A stretch of 17,141 nt of DNA from Promethearchaeota archaeon. Lineage in GTDB: Archaea; Asgardarchaeota; Lokiarchaeia; Sigynarchaeales; SOKP01. The DNA lies in assembly GCA_019057975.1 (NCBI GenBank), contig JAHLWJ010000070.1, forward strand, positions 1 through 17,141. The letters run 5' to 3'. Shown here piece after piece: positions 1-6,853 of the stretch (the first letter of the stretch is position 1; every line of letters starts with the position of its first letter). The translations under genes and the position numbers were made by a program. Below the pieces are notes generated by a model. That model ran no database searches. It was not told the DNA's origin and saw only the letters and a list, made by a program, of their open reading frames with translations.

Positions 1-201
1 TATGCGCACCTTGCATGGTACTATTATCCAAACCATATAAATGTTTATTGTAGTACAGTTTATGATCCAAGACACTTTGGAAGTTCGCATTACAAATATA
101 CCGGAGATACCACTTTAGGACATTTAAATGGCAATTGGGCGCCTGGTATTACATATACGGATAAGATAATATTGTTTGCCAATCAAATTTATGGATTTTA
201 A
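1..201 (+). CDS. 3' end of an unidentified protein gene (partial)
   Basis: Frame 1 is open from the first base to a TAA at 199-201 and gives the last 66 residues of a protein whose start lies outside the window. The fragment is rich in aromatic residues and His (YYYPNH near residue 8, then VYDPRHFGSSHYKYTGD) and ends in a Phe. It has no hydrophobic membrane segment. I do not recognise the family; the composition would suit a secreted or surface protein, but that is only a guess. It is followed by a 254-base gap before the polysaccharide genes, so it probably belongs to a separate transcription unit. Confidence 0.6.
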   Translation, partial: YAHLAWYYYPNHINVYCSTVYDPRHFGSSHYKYTGDTTLGHLNGNWAPGITYTDKIILFANQIYGF

Positions 202-455
202 TTTAGAAGGATTTTAATTGTTAAAAAGTCTTAGGTAGCAGTTTCTTAATAAGCATATATTTTATGTAAACATTATTTTTACCCCCCAGTTTATTGGATT
301 GGATTATTTTATGGGTAATCCTTATTTTCTGCTGCTTATAAAAAGCACTCAAAACCTTGAAAGTTTTTTTGATATCTTTAAAATACAGATATGGTTTCAT
401 TAATTAATAAGAGCTCTAATTTTTTATTATAAATTTGACTTAGGGGATATGACTA
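202..455 (+). other. 254-base intergenic leader before the first polysaccharide gene
   Basis: No convincing gene. One frame is open from 239 to 403 (about 54 codons, ATG at 311) but has no ribosome site and no recognisable product. Two small hairpins are visible: GGATTA 301-306 pairing with TAATCC 316-321, and TGCTT 333-337 pairing with AAGCA 343-347. Neither is followed by a clean run of T, so I do not call a terminator. A candidate promoter (357-384) and the ribosome site of the next gene (AGGGGAT, 442-448) lie in the second half. Confidence 0.4.
357..384 (+). promoter_or_regulatory. candidate sigma-70/A-type promoter for the locus
   Basis: TTGAAA at 357-362 and TAAAAT at 379-384 are separated by 16 bases, close to the consensus housekeeping promoter. 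Transcription would start near 391 and leave a leader of about 65 bases before the ATG at 456. AT-rich DNA gives such matches by chance, so this is a candidate only. Confidence 0.3.
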
Positions 456-1373
456 ATGAATAAAAAACCTAAAGGTAATAAAGATATTATCAATGAAGAT
501 GAAATTGATTTAAGAGAAATTTTTAGAATTTTTATTAAAAGAAAGTGGTGGTTTATAGGCGCCTTTTTAGTTGTTCTAATAGCTGGTCTTCTTTTTACTT
601 TCTTAAAAACCCCAGAGTACACCTCAACTTCTATTCTGAAAGTAAAAGAGGATTACTATCTGGATTCTGTCAGTGAATATTTTCCGGCTGAAGCCTCAAA
701 ACTTGAGATTGGAAGCTTAAACGATGTAGCTACTGAACTTAAACTAAGCAGGACTTTAAATGAGGTAACCAAAGATCTAAATTACAATATAGATAAAGAT
801 GATTTAGACAGTGCTACTGGTATATCCATAGATAAGGAAAAACAAATTCTAATAATAACTACTGCTTATAGCGATCCAGAAATAGCCCATAAAATGAATG
901 AAACGCTTCTGGGTGTATATGGAAAAGAGAAAAATTCAGAGTTTAACGAAGTCTATGGCAGACTTTTACAAAAAATAGAAGCAAGGCTTGCATATATGCA
1001 GGAGAAAATAGAAAAGCTTTCCGGCAAAGCTGAAGAATATATAATAGATTTTAATGTAAAACTTCTAAGTGAGGTTGGAAAATCAGGTTCCAGTGTTCCC
1101 TTCTCTGGGACTAACTATATTTCACCTGAGATATCCGGGGAGCTAAATTATGCTTTAGCAGTTTATAATGATTTAGAGAATATAAACTATATTCTTAAAG
1201 AAAACAGGGAGTTATTTGTAGATAAGATAGAGGTAATAGAGGGTCCAGAGTTATCTGATGCAGGAGCTAGTGCTAATTACGGGAGGAATATACTAATTAG
1301 TATATTTTTAGCTTTAATTGTGGGGGCAATGATGGTATTTGTTGCAAATTATTTTATAACTTCTAAGAAATAG
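456..1373 (+). CDS. Wzz-type polysaccharide chain-length determinant protein (copy 1)
   Basis: 305 residues with the architecture of polysaccharide co-polymerases of the Wzz family: a short cytoplasmic N-terminus, a membrane segment at about residues 32-50 preceded by KRKWW, a long extracytoplasmic part that is helical and charged in its second half (about 140-260), and a second membrane segment at about 278-300. It should sit in the cytoplasmic membrane and set the length of the polymer made by a Wzy polymerase. The C-terminus stops four or five residues after the second segment, so there is no fused tyrosine kinase and no tyrosine-rich tail. The ATG follows AGGGGAT at 442-448 by seven bases; an ATG at 449 runs into a stop after four codons. 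Two paralogues lie at 13865 and 16114, and the first membrane segment is nearly identical to that of the copy at 16114. Family assignment is firm; which polymer it acts on is not known. Confidence 0.88.
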   Translation: MNKKPKGNKDIINEDEIDLREIFRIFIKRKWWFIGAFLVVLIAGLLFTFLKTPEYTSTSILKVKEDYYLDSVSEYFPAEASKLEIGSLNDVATELKLSRTLNEVTKDLNYNIDKDDLDSATGISIDKEKQILIITTAYSDPEIAHKMNETLLGVYGKEKNSEFNEVYGRLLQKIEARLAYMQEKIEKLSGKAEEYIIDFNVKLLSEVGKSGSSVPFSGTNYISPEISGELNYALAVYNDLENINYILKENRELFVDKIEVIEGPELSDAGASANYGRNILISIFLALIVGAMMVFVANYFITSKK

Positions 1374-1406
1374 TTATATGGCTCATAACATTGGAGCAAT
1401 TAATAA

Positions 1407-2657
1407 ATGAAAAATAGTTGTGTTAAGAGTCTTGGGTACATTGGTCTTCCAACTGCATGTGTATTGGCAAGCAATGGGTACAATGTTTTAGGAATAGATA
1501 TTGATGAAGAAATTATTACCAAGTTAAGCTCCAAAAAGGTTCATATAAAAGAGCCTGAACTAGAAGAAATATTTTTAGATGTATTCGGTAGCGGTAAATT
1601 AAGAGTTTCACAAAATCTTGAGAAATCAGATATTTTTATAATCTCAGTCCCCACACCGCTGAATCAAAAAAATAAGGCAGATTTAAGTTATGTAATCAAC
1701 ACTGCAGATAAAGTAAAAGATTATATAGATAAAGGTAATTTAATTATTCTTGAGTCAACTTCTCCGCCCGGTACAACCAGAAAAGTGATTGGTAGTATGA
1801 TACTTGAAAATACAGGACTTAAGGCTGGAGAAGACTACTGCCTTGCATTTTGTCCCGAGAGAGTATTGCCTGGTAAGATAATGTATGAGCTAATAAATAA
1901 CGATAGAATAATTAGCGGCATTAATAAAAAATCAGCTGAAAAAGCAAAAGAAATTTATAGCAGTTTTGCAAAAGGTAGGATACTGTTGACAGATTTAGAA
2001 ACAGCAGAATTTACAAAGTTAGCTGAAAACACTTATAGGGATGTAAACATAGCTTTCTCTAATGAGCTGGCACTGATATGCAATGATTACAATATAAATG
2101 TTTGGAGTGTAATAGAATTAGCAAATAAGCACCCGAGGGTAAATATTTTGAGTCCGGGTCCGGGTGTTGGTGGCCACTGCATTCCTATTGATCCATGGTT
2201 TATCTTAAATAATGTTAATAGAGAGAATACATTAATTGAGAAATGTAGGGATATTAATAATAGTTTGCCTAATATTATTTCAAAAAAAATAATGGAAATA
2301 GTAAAAGATAAAAAAGATCCAAAGGTGGCATTGCTTGGGGCAAGTTATAAAGAAAATATCGGTGATACCAGAGAGAGCCCAACAAAAGTTATTTATAAAA
2401 ATCTGGCAAGAGAAAAGGTTAATATATCAGTTTACGATCCATTGTCAGCTAATTTTGAATATCCATTGTCATCCAGTTTAAAAGATTCTCTAAAGGGCTC
2501 TGATTTACTGGTGTTATTAGTGGGCCATAAAATTTTTAAGAAAATAAATTTAAGGCAAATTTCAACTTTGATGAGAACAAAAAATATTTTTGATATCAGA
2601 AACTTCTTTAAAAAAGAAGAAGCAATAAGATACGGCTTTAAATATTACATAATTTAA
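1407..2657 (+). CDS. wecC: UDP-N-acetyl-D-mannosamine dehydrogenase (UDP-ManNAcA synthesis)
   Basis: 416 residues, normal length for the UDP-glucose/GDP-mannose dehydrogenase superfamily, WecC branch. It oxidises UDP-ManNAc to UDP-ManNAcA in two NAD-dependent steps in the cytoplasm. Visible marks are the N-terminal Rossmann region (LGYIGLPT, residues 9-16), ESTSPPGTT at 116-124, the catalytic Lys region EFTKLAENTY at 201-210 (Lys204), GPGVGGHCIPIDP at 251-263 with catalytic Cys258, and a C-terminal UDP-binding domain with GASYKENIGDTRESP. An oddity is that the GxGxxG nucleotide loop reads SLGYIG, so its first Gly is Ser8, preceded by an unexpected Lys7. That may weaken NAD binding. GGAG at 1393-1396 lies ten bases before the ATG. 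It forms a pathway pair with the downstream 2-epimerase gene. Confidence 0.9.
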   Translation: MKNSCVKSLGYIGLPTACVLASNGYNVLGIDIDEEIITKLSSKKVHIKEPELEEIFLDVFGSGKLRVSQNLEKSDIFIISVPTPLNQKNKADLSYVINTADKVKDYIDKGNLIILESTSPPGTTRKVIGSMILENTGLKAGEDYCLAFCPERVLPGKIMYELINNDRIISGINKKSAEKAKEIYSSFAKGRILLTDLETAEFTKLAENTYRDVNIAFSNELALICNDYNINVWSVIELANKHPRVNILSPGPGVGGHCIPIDPWFILNNVNRENTLIEKCRDINNSLPNIISKKIMEIVKDKKDPKVALLGASYKENIGDTRESPTKVIYKNLAREKVNISVYDPLSANFEYPLSSSLKDSLKGSDLLVLLVGHKIFKKINLRQISTLMRTKNIFDIRNFFKKEEAIRYGFKYYII

Positions 2658-2691
2658 GTAACTTTTGTTAGCATAGGTAATTATAAATTTA

Positions 2692-3228
2692 ATGAATAAA
2701 GTAAATATTCTCCAAAAAAAAATTAACGTATTAATTTCTTTTGGAACAAGGTCGGAGGGCATTAAATTAGCACCGGTAATTAAGTGTGTTGATAAACAAA
2801 GGGGTAAATTTAATCTAAAAATTTGCAATACGGGCCAACATAAGGAAATGGTAAAACACGTTCTTGATTTTTTTGATGTAAAACCTGATTTTAGCTTAAA
2901 TTTAATGACAGAAAACCAATCACTTTCATCTTTTTCTTCAAAACTTTTAAGTAAGGTAGACAAAATTATAGTGGATGCAAAGCCTGATATTGTACTAGTC
3001 CAAGGCGATACCACATCTGCATTGCTGATTGCACTATCAGCATTTTACAGAAAAGTTAATGTTGGGCATGTAGAAGCTGGGCTTAGAACTTATGATAAGA
3101 ATAATCCATTTCCAGAAGAAATTAACAGGCAGCTTATAAGTAGAATTGCTGACCTGCATTTTACTCCAACAATAAATTCATTTAATAATTTATTAGCTGA
3201 AAGAGTTGACAAAGATAGCGTTTTTTAA
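2692..3228 (+). CDS. wecB: UDP-N-acetylglucosamine 2-epimerase, N-terminal half (frameshifted gene)
   Basis: First 178 residues of a WecB/MnaA-type non-hydrolysing UDP-GlcNAc 2-epimerase, which makes UDP-ManNAc, the substrate of the dehydrogenase just upstream. Recognisable are the start motif FGTRSEGIK (residues 17-25), QGDTTS with Asp106, GHVEAGLRTYD with Glu128, and PFPEEINRQL with Glu142 and Arg146, matching the active-site residues known from the E. coli enzyme. The frame ends at a TAA (3226-3228) exactly where the family continues with TGNT; the continuation is in the -1 frame from 3225. The break lies in a run of six T (3221-3226), and one more T would restore the frame. The usual GTRPEAIK reads GTRSEGIK here. 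The gene is either inactivated, phase-switched, or affected by a sequencing error. The ribosome site is weak (TAGGT near 2671). Confidence 0.85.
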   Translation: MNKVNILQKKINVLISFGTRSEGIKLAPVIKCVDKQRGKFNLKICNTGQHKEMVKHVLDFFDVKPDFSLNLMTENQSLSSFSSKLLSKVDKIIVDAKPDIVLVQGDTTSALLIALSAFYRKVNVGHVEAGLRTYDKNNPFPEEINRQLISRIADLHFTPTINSFNNLLAERVDKDSVF

Positions 3229-3842
3229 CTGGTAATACTATTGTAGATGCAATGAATTGGGCTATAGAAAAAATAGAAAAAAGTAGTGTGGAAAAAATAG
3301 AGTTAAGCAAGCCTTTTAGTTTGCTTAACAATGGAGATAAGGTGATTTTAGTTACAATGCACAGAAGAGAGTCTTTTGACAGCGATATTGAGAATGTGTG
3401 CAGGGCACTGAAGATAATTGCAGAAAAATATAATAACATCAAAATTATTTATCCTGTACATTTTAACCCTAATGTAAGAAAGCCAGTATTTAAAATTTTA
3501 AGTGGGATAGATAATATATTATTGGCTGAACCTTTAAACTACCAATCATTTATATGGTTAATGCATAAATCTTATTTCATAGTTACTGACTCAGGTGGGG
3601 TGCAGGAAGAAGCCCCGGCACTTAAAAAACCTGTTTTGGTTATAAGGGGAAAAACAGAAAGGACTGAATTAGTAGACTTAGGGGTTTCAAGATTAATTGG
3701 GATGGACACTGATTTAATAGTGGAGAACGTTTCTAATTTGCTTGATAATAGATTAATCTATGAAAAAATGGTTTCAAATACAAATCCTTATGGTGATGGA
3801 AATGCAGCAGAGAAAATAGTGAATTATTTAAAAAATATTTAA
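3225..3842 (+). CDS. wecB: UDP-N-acetylglucosamine 2-epimerase, C-terminal half (frameshifted gene)
   Basis: About 205 residues continuing the epimerase in the frame one base back from the 5' part. The reading begins with LTGNTIVDAMN, the expected sequence after VDKDSVF; the first ATG in this frame is at 3252. Family motifs follow: VTMHRRESFD (the catalytic His region, His213 in E. coli), YPVHFNPNVR, and TDSGGVQEEAPALKKPVLV with KTERTE, which contacts the UDP moiety. Joined with the first half the protein would be about 383 residues, a normal length for the family. As read, this part has no ribosome site of its own and would probably not be made. Apart from the break and the altered N-terminal motif, its core looks well conserved, which points to a recent event or a base-calling error. 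Confidence 0.82.
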   Translation, partial: LTGNTIVDAMNWAIEKIEKSSVEKIELSKPFSLLNNGDKVILVTMHRRESFDSDIENVCRALKIIAEKYNNIKIIYPVHFNPNVRKPVFKILSGIDNILLAEPLNYQSFIWLMHKSYFIVTDSGGVQEEAPALKKPVLVIRGKTERTELVDLGVSRLIGMDTDLIVENVSNLLDNRLIYEKMVSNTNPYGDGNAAEKIVNYLKNI

Positions 3843-3937
3843 AATGAGTCTTAGTTTGAAATGAAGATTTATATAGAATTGTTTAAGTCTGTTAACTTTG
3901 AAAGAAATTAGAAAATTATAGAAATGAGGAAGATGCT

Positions 3938-5359
3938 TTGACTATAGTTAAAAGAATTGGTAAAAATTTTTTGGCACTAACAATTGGATCATTAACAGCC
4001 AGTGGAATGGGTTTTGCAGCTACGGTTTATTTAGCAAGAAGTTTAGGTGTAAGAAATTTTGGAGAAGTTATATTTGCTCAAACTATTCTTATCTATTTCA
4101 TGTTATTTACTAATCTTGGACTAAATACATTTGGAATAAGAGAAATATCAAGGGACAATAGAAAAATAAATATTTATGTGAATAATATTTTGACTCTAAG
4201 GGTAATTCTATCTATGGTTTCGTTTATTTTACTTGTATTGCTTACTATTTTAATTCCTAAACCTCAACACATCAAAAACTTAATCTTACTTTTTGGTTTA
4301 TCATTGTTTCCTTTTGCATTATTTTTAGATTGGCCTTTTCAAGGAATTGAGAAAATGGAATATGTGGCAATATCTCGAATAATAGATAAGGCTGTGTATG
4401 TTATTTTAATATTTTCATTAGTAAAAAATTCGCAACAACTTGTGCTTATACCTTTTTTTTGGTTAAGTGGGTTGGTTTGTGCTTGTTCATTTATTGCTGT
4501 TATTTATCTTAAACAATTTGGGATGATAGTGCCTGAATTCAAGTTGCCACTTTGGAAAAATTTTTTAAAACATTCTATTCCTATGGGTGCTGGATTTATA
4601 ATTATGCAAATCTATTATCACTTTGATACAATTATGCTTGGATTCATGAAAGGAGAAAAAGAAGTTGGTTGGTATAATGCTGCATATAAAATAATTTATT
4701 TTATTATAGCAATAGGCGGTTTATATTTTGTAGCTATTTTCCCAATAATTTCTAAACTATATAAAAAATCGAGAGAAAAACTTAAAATATTACTTTCCTA
4801 CTCTTTAAAATTAATGGTCACCATCACATTGCCTTTGGCTATTGGAGGGACTATTATCGCTAAGCCATTGATGATTTTTTTTTATGGTAGAGAGTATTAC
4901 AGTGGGGTAATAGTTTTCCAAATTTTGATTTGGACGGTAGCAATTTTTTTTATAAGCTTTACATATAGCTATTTTTTGTTAGCCTGTGATAGAGGAAAGG
5001 AATACTTAATAGGTATTTCAATTGGAACATTAGTGAATATTGTACTTAACGTAGTCTTAATTCCTTATTTTAATCTAATTGGTGCTTCTTTTGCTACAGC
5101 AATAGGGGCGCTAGTTATTTTCTTTTATATGTACTTTAGATCTCGGAAAGTAATAAAGATCAGCTTTATGTCATATATTTTTAAACCTCTAATTGCTGCT
5201 ACTTCTATGGGTCTGGTTTTGTATTTCTCTAAAATTACAAACTTGTTTCTTCTTATGTTTTTAGGGGTGTTAATTTTTATATCAGTTATGTTGTTATCTA
5301 GAGGAATTACCAGAAACGAGATAAAAATGTTAAAAGATCAGTTATTTAGGAAGAGTTAG
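3938..5359 (+). CDS. wzx: Wzx-type polysaccharide repeat-unit flippase
   Basis: 473 residues, strongly hydrophobic throughout with about 12-14 membrane segments, of the MVF/MOP exporter superfamily (RfbX/Wzx). It should flip lipid-linked oligosaccharide units across the cytoplasmic membrane. Family marks in the N-terminal third are YLARSLGVRNFGEVIFAQ (31-48) and NLGLNTFGIREISRD (59-73), followed by the FDTIMLGFMKGEKEVGWYNAAYK region in the middle. The start is a TTG at 3938 with GAGGA at 3926-3930, seven bases upstream. The only nearby ATG codons (3924, 3933) are out of frame or stop at once, so TTG is the best choice. It follows wecB by 95 bases and is followed by a relic region. The protein looks complete and undamaged. 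Confidence 0.88.
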   Translation: MTIVKRIGKNFLALTIGSLTASGMGFAATVYLARSLGVRNFGEVIFAQTILIYFMLFTNLGLNTFGIREISRDNRKINIYVNNILTLRVILSMVSFILLVLLTILIPKPQHIKNLILLFGLSLFPFALFLDWPFQGIEKMEYVAISRIIDKAVYVILIFSLVKNSQQLVLIPFFWLSGLVCACSFIAVIYLKQFGMIVPEFKLPLWKNFLKHSIPMGAGFIIMQIYYHFDTIMLGFMKGEKEVGWYNAAYKIIYFIIAIGGLYFVAIFPIISKLYKKSREKLKILLSYSLKLMVTITLPLAIGGTIIAKPLMIFFYGREYYSGVIVFQILIWTVAIFFISFTYSYFLLACDRGKEYLIGISIGTLVNIVLNVVLIPYFNLIGASFATAIGALVIFFYMYFRSRKVIKISFMSYIFKPLIAATSMGLVLYFSKITNLFLLMFLGVLIFISVMLLSRGITRNEIKMLKDQLFRKS

Positions 5360-5801
5360 AATTAAGAGATAGTGTAAGAATGTAGAAAAAAGATGATAAT
5401 ATTATGAATTTAAAAATCAAGTTTACCATGCCGTGCCGAGGTACATGAGTTATGCTAAAGAATAAATTGTTCATAAAACCAAGGCACAGTCAAAGTTGGC
5501 GAGAAGTTCACTCTCTAACTTATTATGAAAGATTGTTTTTGTTACGTATTATGGGAATTTTGTTATGCCTATGACAAGCTTTATGGTGTAAATTTGGATT
5601 GAATCCTTATAGCTAGACATATTATAAATATTATATACAAAAATAATTTAAGTTAGAATAATTGATAGGACTAAAGCAAAAGGTAGTGTTCCTTGGAATT
5701 ATTGCTTATCTTATCACAGGCATACTTTTCAGCAGAGATGGTGAAGATTTTTCTAGATTTAGATATTTAAAAATAGGTAAATATAGATTATACGAGGTTA
5801 A
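5360..5801 (+). other. 440-base region of gene relics and hairpins between wzx and rfbF
   Basis: No intact gene. One frame runs from ATG 5404 to TGA 5572-5574, interrupted by a single in-frame TGA at 5446-5448; after it, ATG 5452 begins a 40-codon segment (SWREVHSLTYYERLFLL within it) that I cannot identify. A second open stretch (5662-5805) is listed separately. Two imperfect hairpins stand out in a locally GC-richer patch: GTGCC 5433-5437 pairing with GGCAC 5483-5487 (with GG/CC and ATGA/TCAT inside), and GTT..GAGA 5495-5504 pairing with TCTC..AAC 5512-5519. The region resembles remains of one or more lost genes. Confidence 0.4.
5599..5628 (+). promoter_or_regulatory. candidate promoter upstream of rfbF
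   Basis: TTGAAT at 5599-5604 and TATAAA at 5623-5628 are 18 bases apart, within range for a housekeeping promoter. It would give the rfbF-rfbG segment its own transcript after the relic gap. Chance matches are common in DNA this AT-rich. Confidence 0.2.
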
Positions 5802-5805
5802 TTGA
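5662..5805 (+). pseudogene. short hydrophobic open frame overlapping the rfbF start, probably a gene relic
   Basis: 47 codons open from a TTG at 5662 to a TGA at 5803-5805. The translation has one hydrophobic stretch (VVFLGIIAYLITGILF) followed by a charged tail ending KYRLYEVN. Its stop codon overlaps the TTG start of rfbF (TTGA at 5802-5805), an arrangement typical of coupled genes. There is no ribosome site before 5662 and I do not recognise the family, so it is more likely the 3' end of a lost gene than a complete small protein. Confidence 0.3.
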
Positions 5806-6209
5806 AAGTTATTATACTGGCTGGTGGATTTGGTACTAGACTTGGTAATATAACTGGGGTAATACCTAAACCTATGGTAAAAATTGGAAACAAGCCAATA
5901 CTTTGGCATATAATGAAGATATATTCGCATTATGGTTTTAATGATTTCATAATTGCCCTTGGGTATAAGGGTGATGTAATAAAAAATTACTTTTGTCAAT
6001 ATAATATTATAAGTAATGATTTTTTAGTAGATATGTCTGACAATAACATAAAACTTCTTAGTTCCCATGATGAGCGAGAATGGAAAGTTATGCTTGTAGA
6101 TGCTGTGTTAAATACTTTAAAAGGTGCGAGAATAAAGAGAGTTGAAAAATATTTAGATTCAGATATTAACATGGTTACCTATGGTGATGTGTTGCAGATA
6201 TTAATATAA
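5802..6209 (+). CDS. rfbF: glucose-1-phosphate cytidylyltransferase, N-terminal half (frameshifted gene)
   Basis: First half of RfbF, which joins CTP and glucose 1-phosphate to give CDP-glucose, the entry to CDP-deoxysugars. The N-terminus VIILAGGFGTRL is the nucleotidyltransferase signature, followed by PKPMVKIGNKPILWHIMKIY and the HYGFNDFIIALGYKG block. The start is TTG at 5802 with GAGGT at 5794-5798; family alignment puts Met exactly here (MKVIILAGG). The frame is lost at 6189, where GGTGAT is followed by a single G instead of GG. The family reads YGDGVADI, while this frame reads YGDVLQILI and stops at 6207-6209. Two other spots are unusual: LVDAVLNT where LVDTG.NT is expected, and KGAR where GGR is usual. 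These suggest relaxed selection as well as the frameshift. Confidence 0.85.
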   Translation: MKVIILAGGFGTRLGNITGVIPKPMVKIGNKPILWHIMKIYSHYGFNDFIIALGYKGDVIKNYFCQYNIISNDFLVDMSDNNIKLLSSHDEREWKVMLVDAVLNTLKGARIKRVEKYLDSDINMVTYGDVLQILI

Positions 6210-6574
6210 AAGAATTAGTAAGGTTTCATAAATCACATGAAAAAATTGTTACTATTACAGGTGTTCACCCACCTGCACGTTTTGGAGAATTAATTGAAAA
6301 AAATGGAAGATTAATTTCAATTAAAGAGAAACCCCAAACATCTGTAGGTTTAATAAACGGTGGGTTCATGGTATTTAATAGAAAACTATTGAATTATCTT
6401 TCCCCAGACGAGCAATGTGATTTGGAAGCCGGAGTATTAGAAGATTTATCTAAAACTGGTGAAATAACAGTTTATAAACACCAGGGACATTGGGAATGCG
6501 TAGATTATGCTCGAGATCTTGCTCATTTGAATAAGTTATGGAGCGAGAATAAGGCTTTCTGGAAAGTGTGGTAA
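6191..6574 (+). CDS. rfbF: glucose-1-phosphate cytidylyltransferase, C-terminal half (frameshifted gene)
   Basis: 128 codons in the shifted frame, reading VADINIKELVRFHKSH and on to TGVHPPARFGEL, GLINGGFMVFNR, DQCDLEAGVLEDL-like sequence (here PDEQCDLEAGVLEDL), HQGHWECVDYARDL and a C-terminal FWKVW, all typical of RfbF. The first ATG in this frame is at 6368, inside the conserved GGFMVF, so it is not a natural start. Adding one G at 6189 gives a single 257-residue protein, the usual length of RfbF. rfbG starts two bases after the stop, as expected for the normal rfbF-rfbG pair. Confidence 0.83.
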   Translation, partial: VADINIKELVRFHKSHEKIVTITGVHPPARFGELIEKNGRLISIKEKPQTSVGLINGGFMVFNRKLLNYLSPDEQCDLEAGVLEDLSKTGEITVYKHQGHWECVDYARDLAHLNKLWSENKAFWKVW

Positions 6575-6575
6575 T

Positions 6576-6848
6576 ATGAAAAGAAATTTATTTAATAGTG
6601 TTTTTCATGAAAAAACAGTTTTAGTAACTGGGCATACAGGATTTAAAGGGTCGTGGCTTTCTATATGGCTAAATGAACTAGGAGCTAAAGTAGTAGGCTA
6701 TGCTTTAGATCCTTATACAAGTGGAGACAACTTTGTTGTTTTAAAACTAAATGAGAAAATTATTGATATTAGAAATGATATTAGAAATTTTTTCTATAAT
6801 TTGCCAGGTAGCAAAAAAGTAGTTTCAAGATTTTTGTCTGGAGGATAA
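6576..6848 (+). pseudogene. rfbG: CDP-glucose 4,6-dehydratase, N-terminal stump
   Basis: 90 residues corresponding to the first quarter of RfbG (normally about 360). The NAD-binding start VLVTGHTGFKGSWLSIWLNELG and the following VVGYALDP are clear. Similarity ends around DIRNDIRNF (about residue 74); the last 16 or so residues look unrelated, and a TAA follows at 6846-6848. The catalytic Tyr-x-x-x-Lys region and the sugar-binding domain are absent, so it cannot be active. There is no room for the rest of the gene because a glycosyltransferase starts at 6854. This is a real deletion or replacement, not a single-base error. A 12-base tandem repeat (6765-6788) encodes DIRNDIRN at the point where similarity ends. 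The gene may now serve only to carry the ribosome site GGAGG (6840-6844) of the next gene. Confidence 0.85.
6765..6788 (+). repeat. 12-base perfect tandem repeat in the rfbG stump
   Basis: GATATTAGAAAT occurs twice head to tail at 6765-6776 and 6777-6788. It keeps the frame and encodes DIRN twice. It lies just before the place where similarity to RfbG is lost, so it may mark or have promoted the rearrangement, although a related IxxDIRD pattern is also normal in the family. Confidence 0.55.
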
Positions 6849-6853
6849 ATAAA

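Noticed and set aside
239..403. Small open frame in the leader (about 54 codons, ATG at 311)
   Set aside because: No ribosome site, no recognisable sequence, and it overlaps the candidate promoter; kept only as a remark in the leader entry.
2562..3014. Long minus-strand open frame (150 codons) opposite wecC/wecB
   Set aside because: It lies opposite conserved coding sequence, has no family resemblance, and the + strand frames show clear motifs. The same holds for the other minus-strand frames in the window.
3221..3230. Programmed -1 frameshift in wecB at the T6 run
   Set aside because: The T run is slippery, but the zero-frame codons (GTT TTT TAA) do not form a standard tandem-slippage heptamer, no stimulating structure is evident, and frameshifting is not known in this enzyme family. 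Mutation, slippage variation or base-calling error is simpler.
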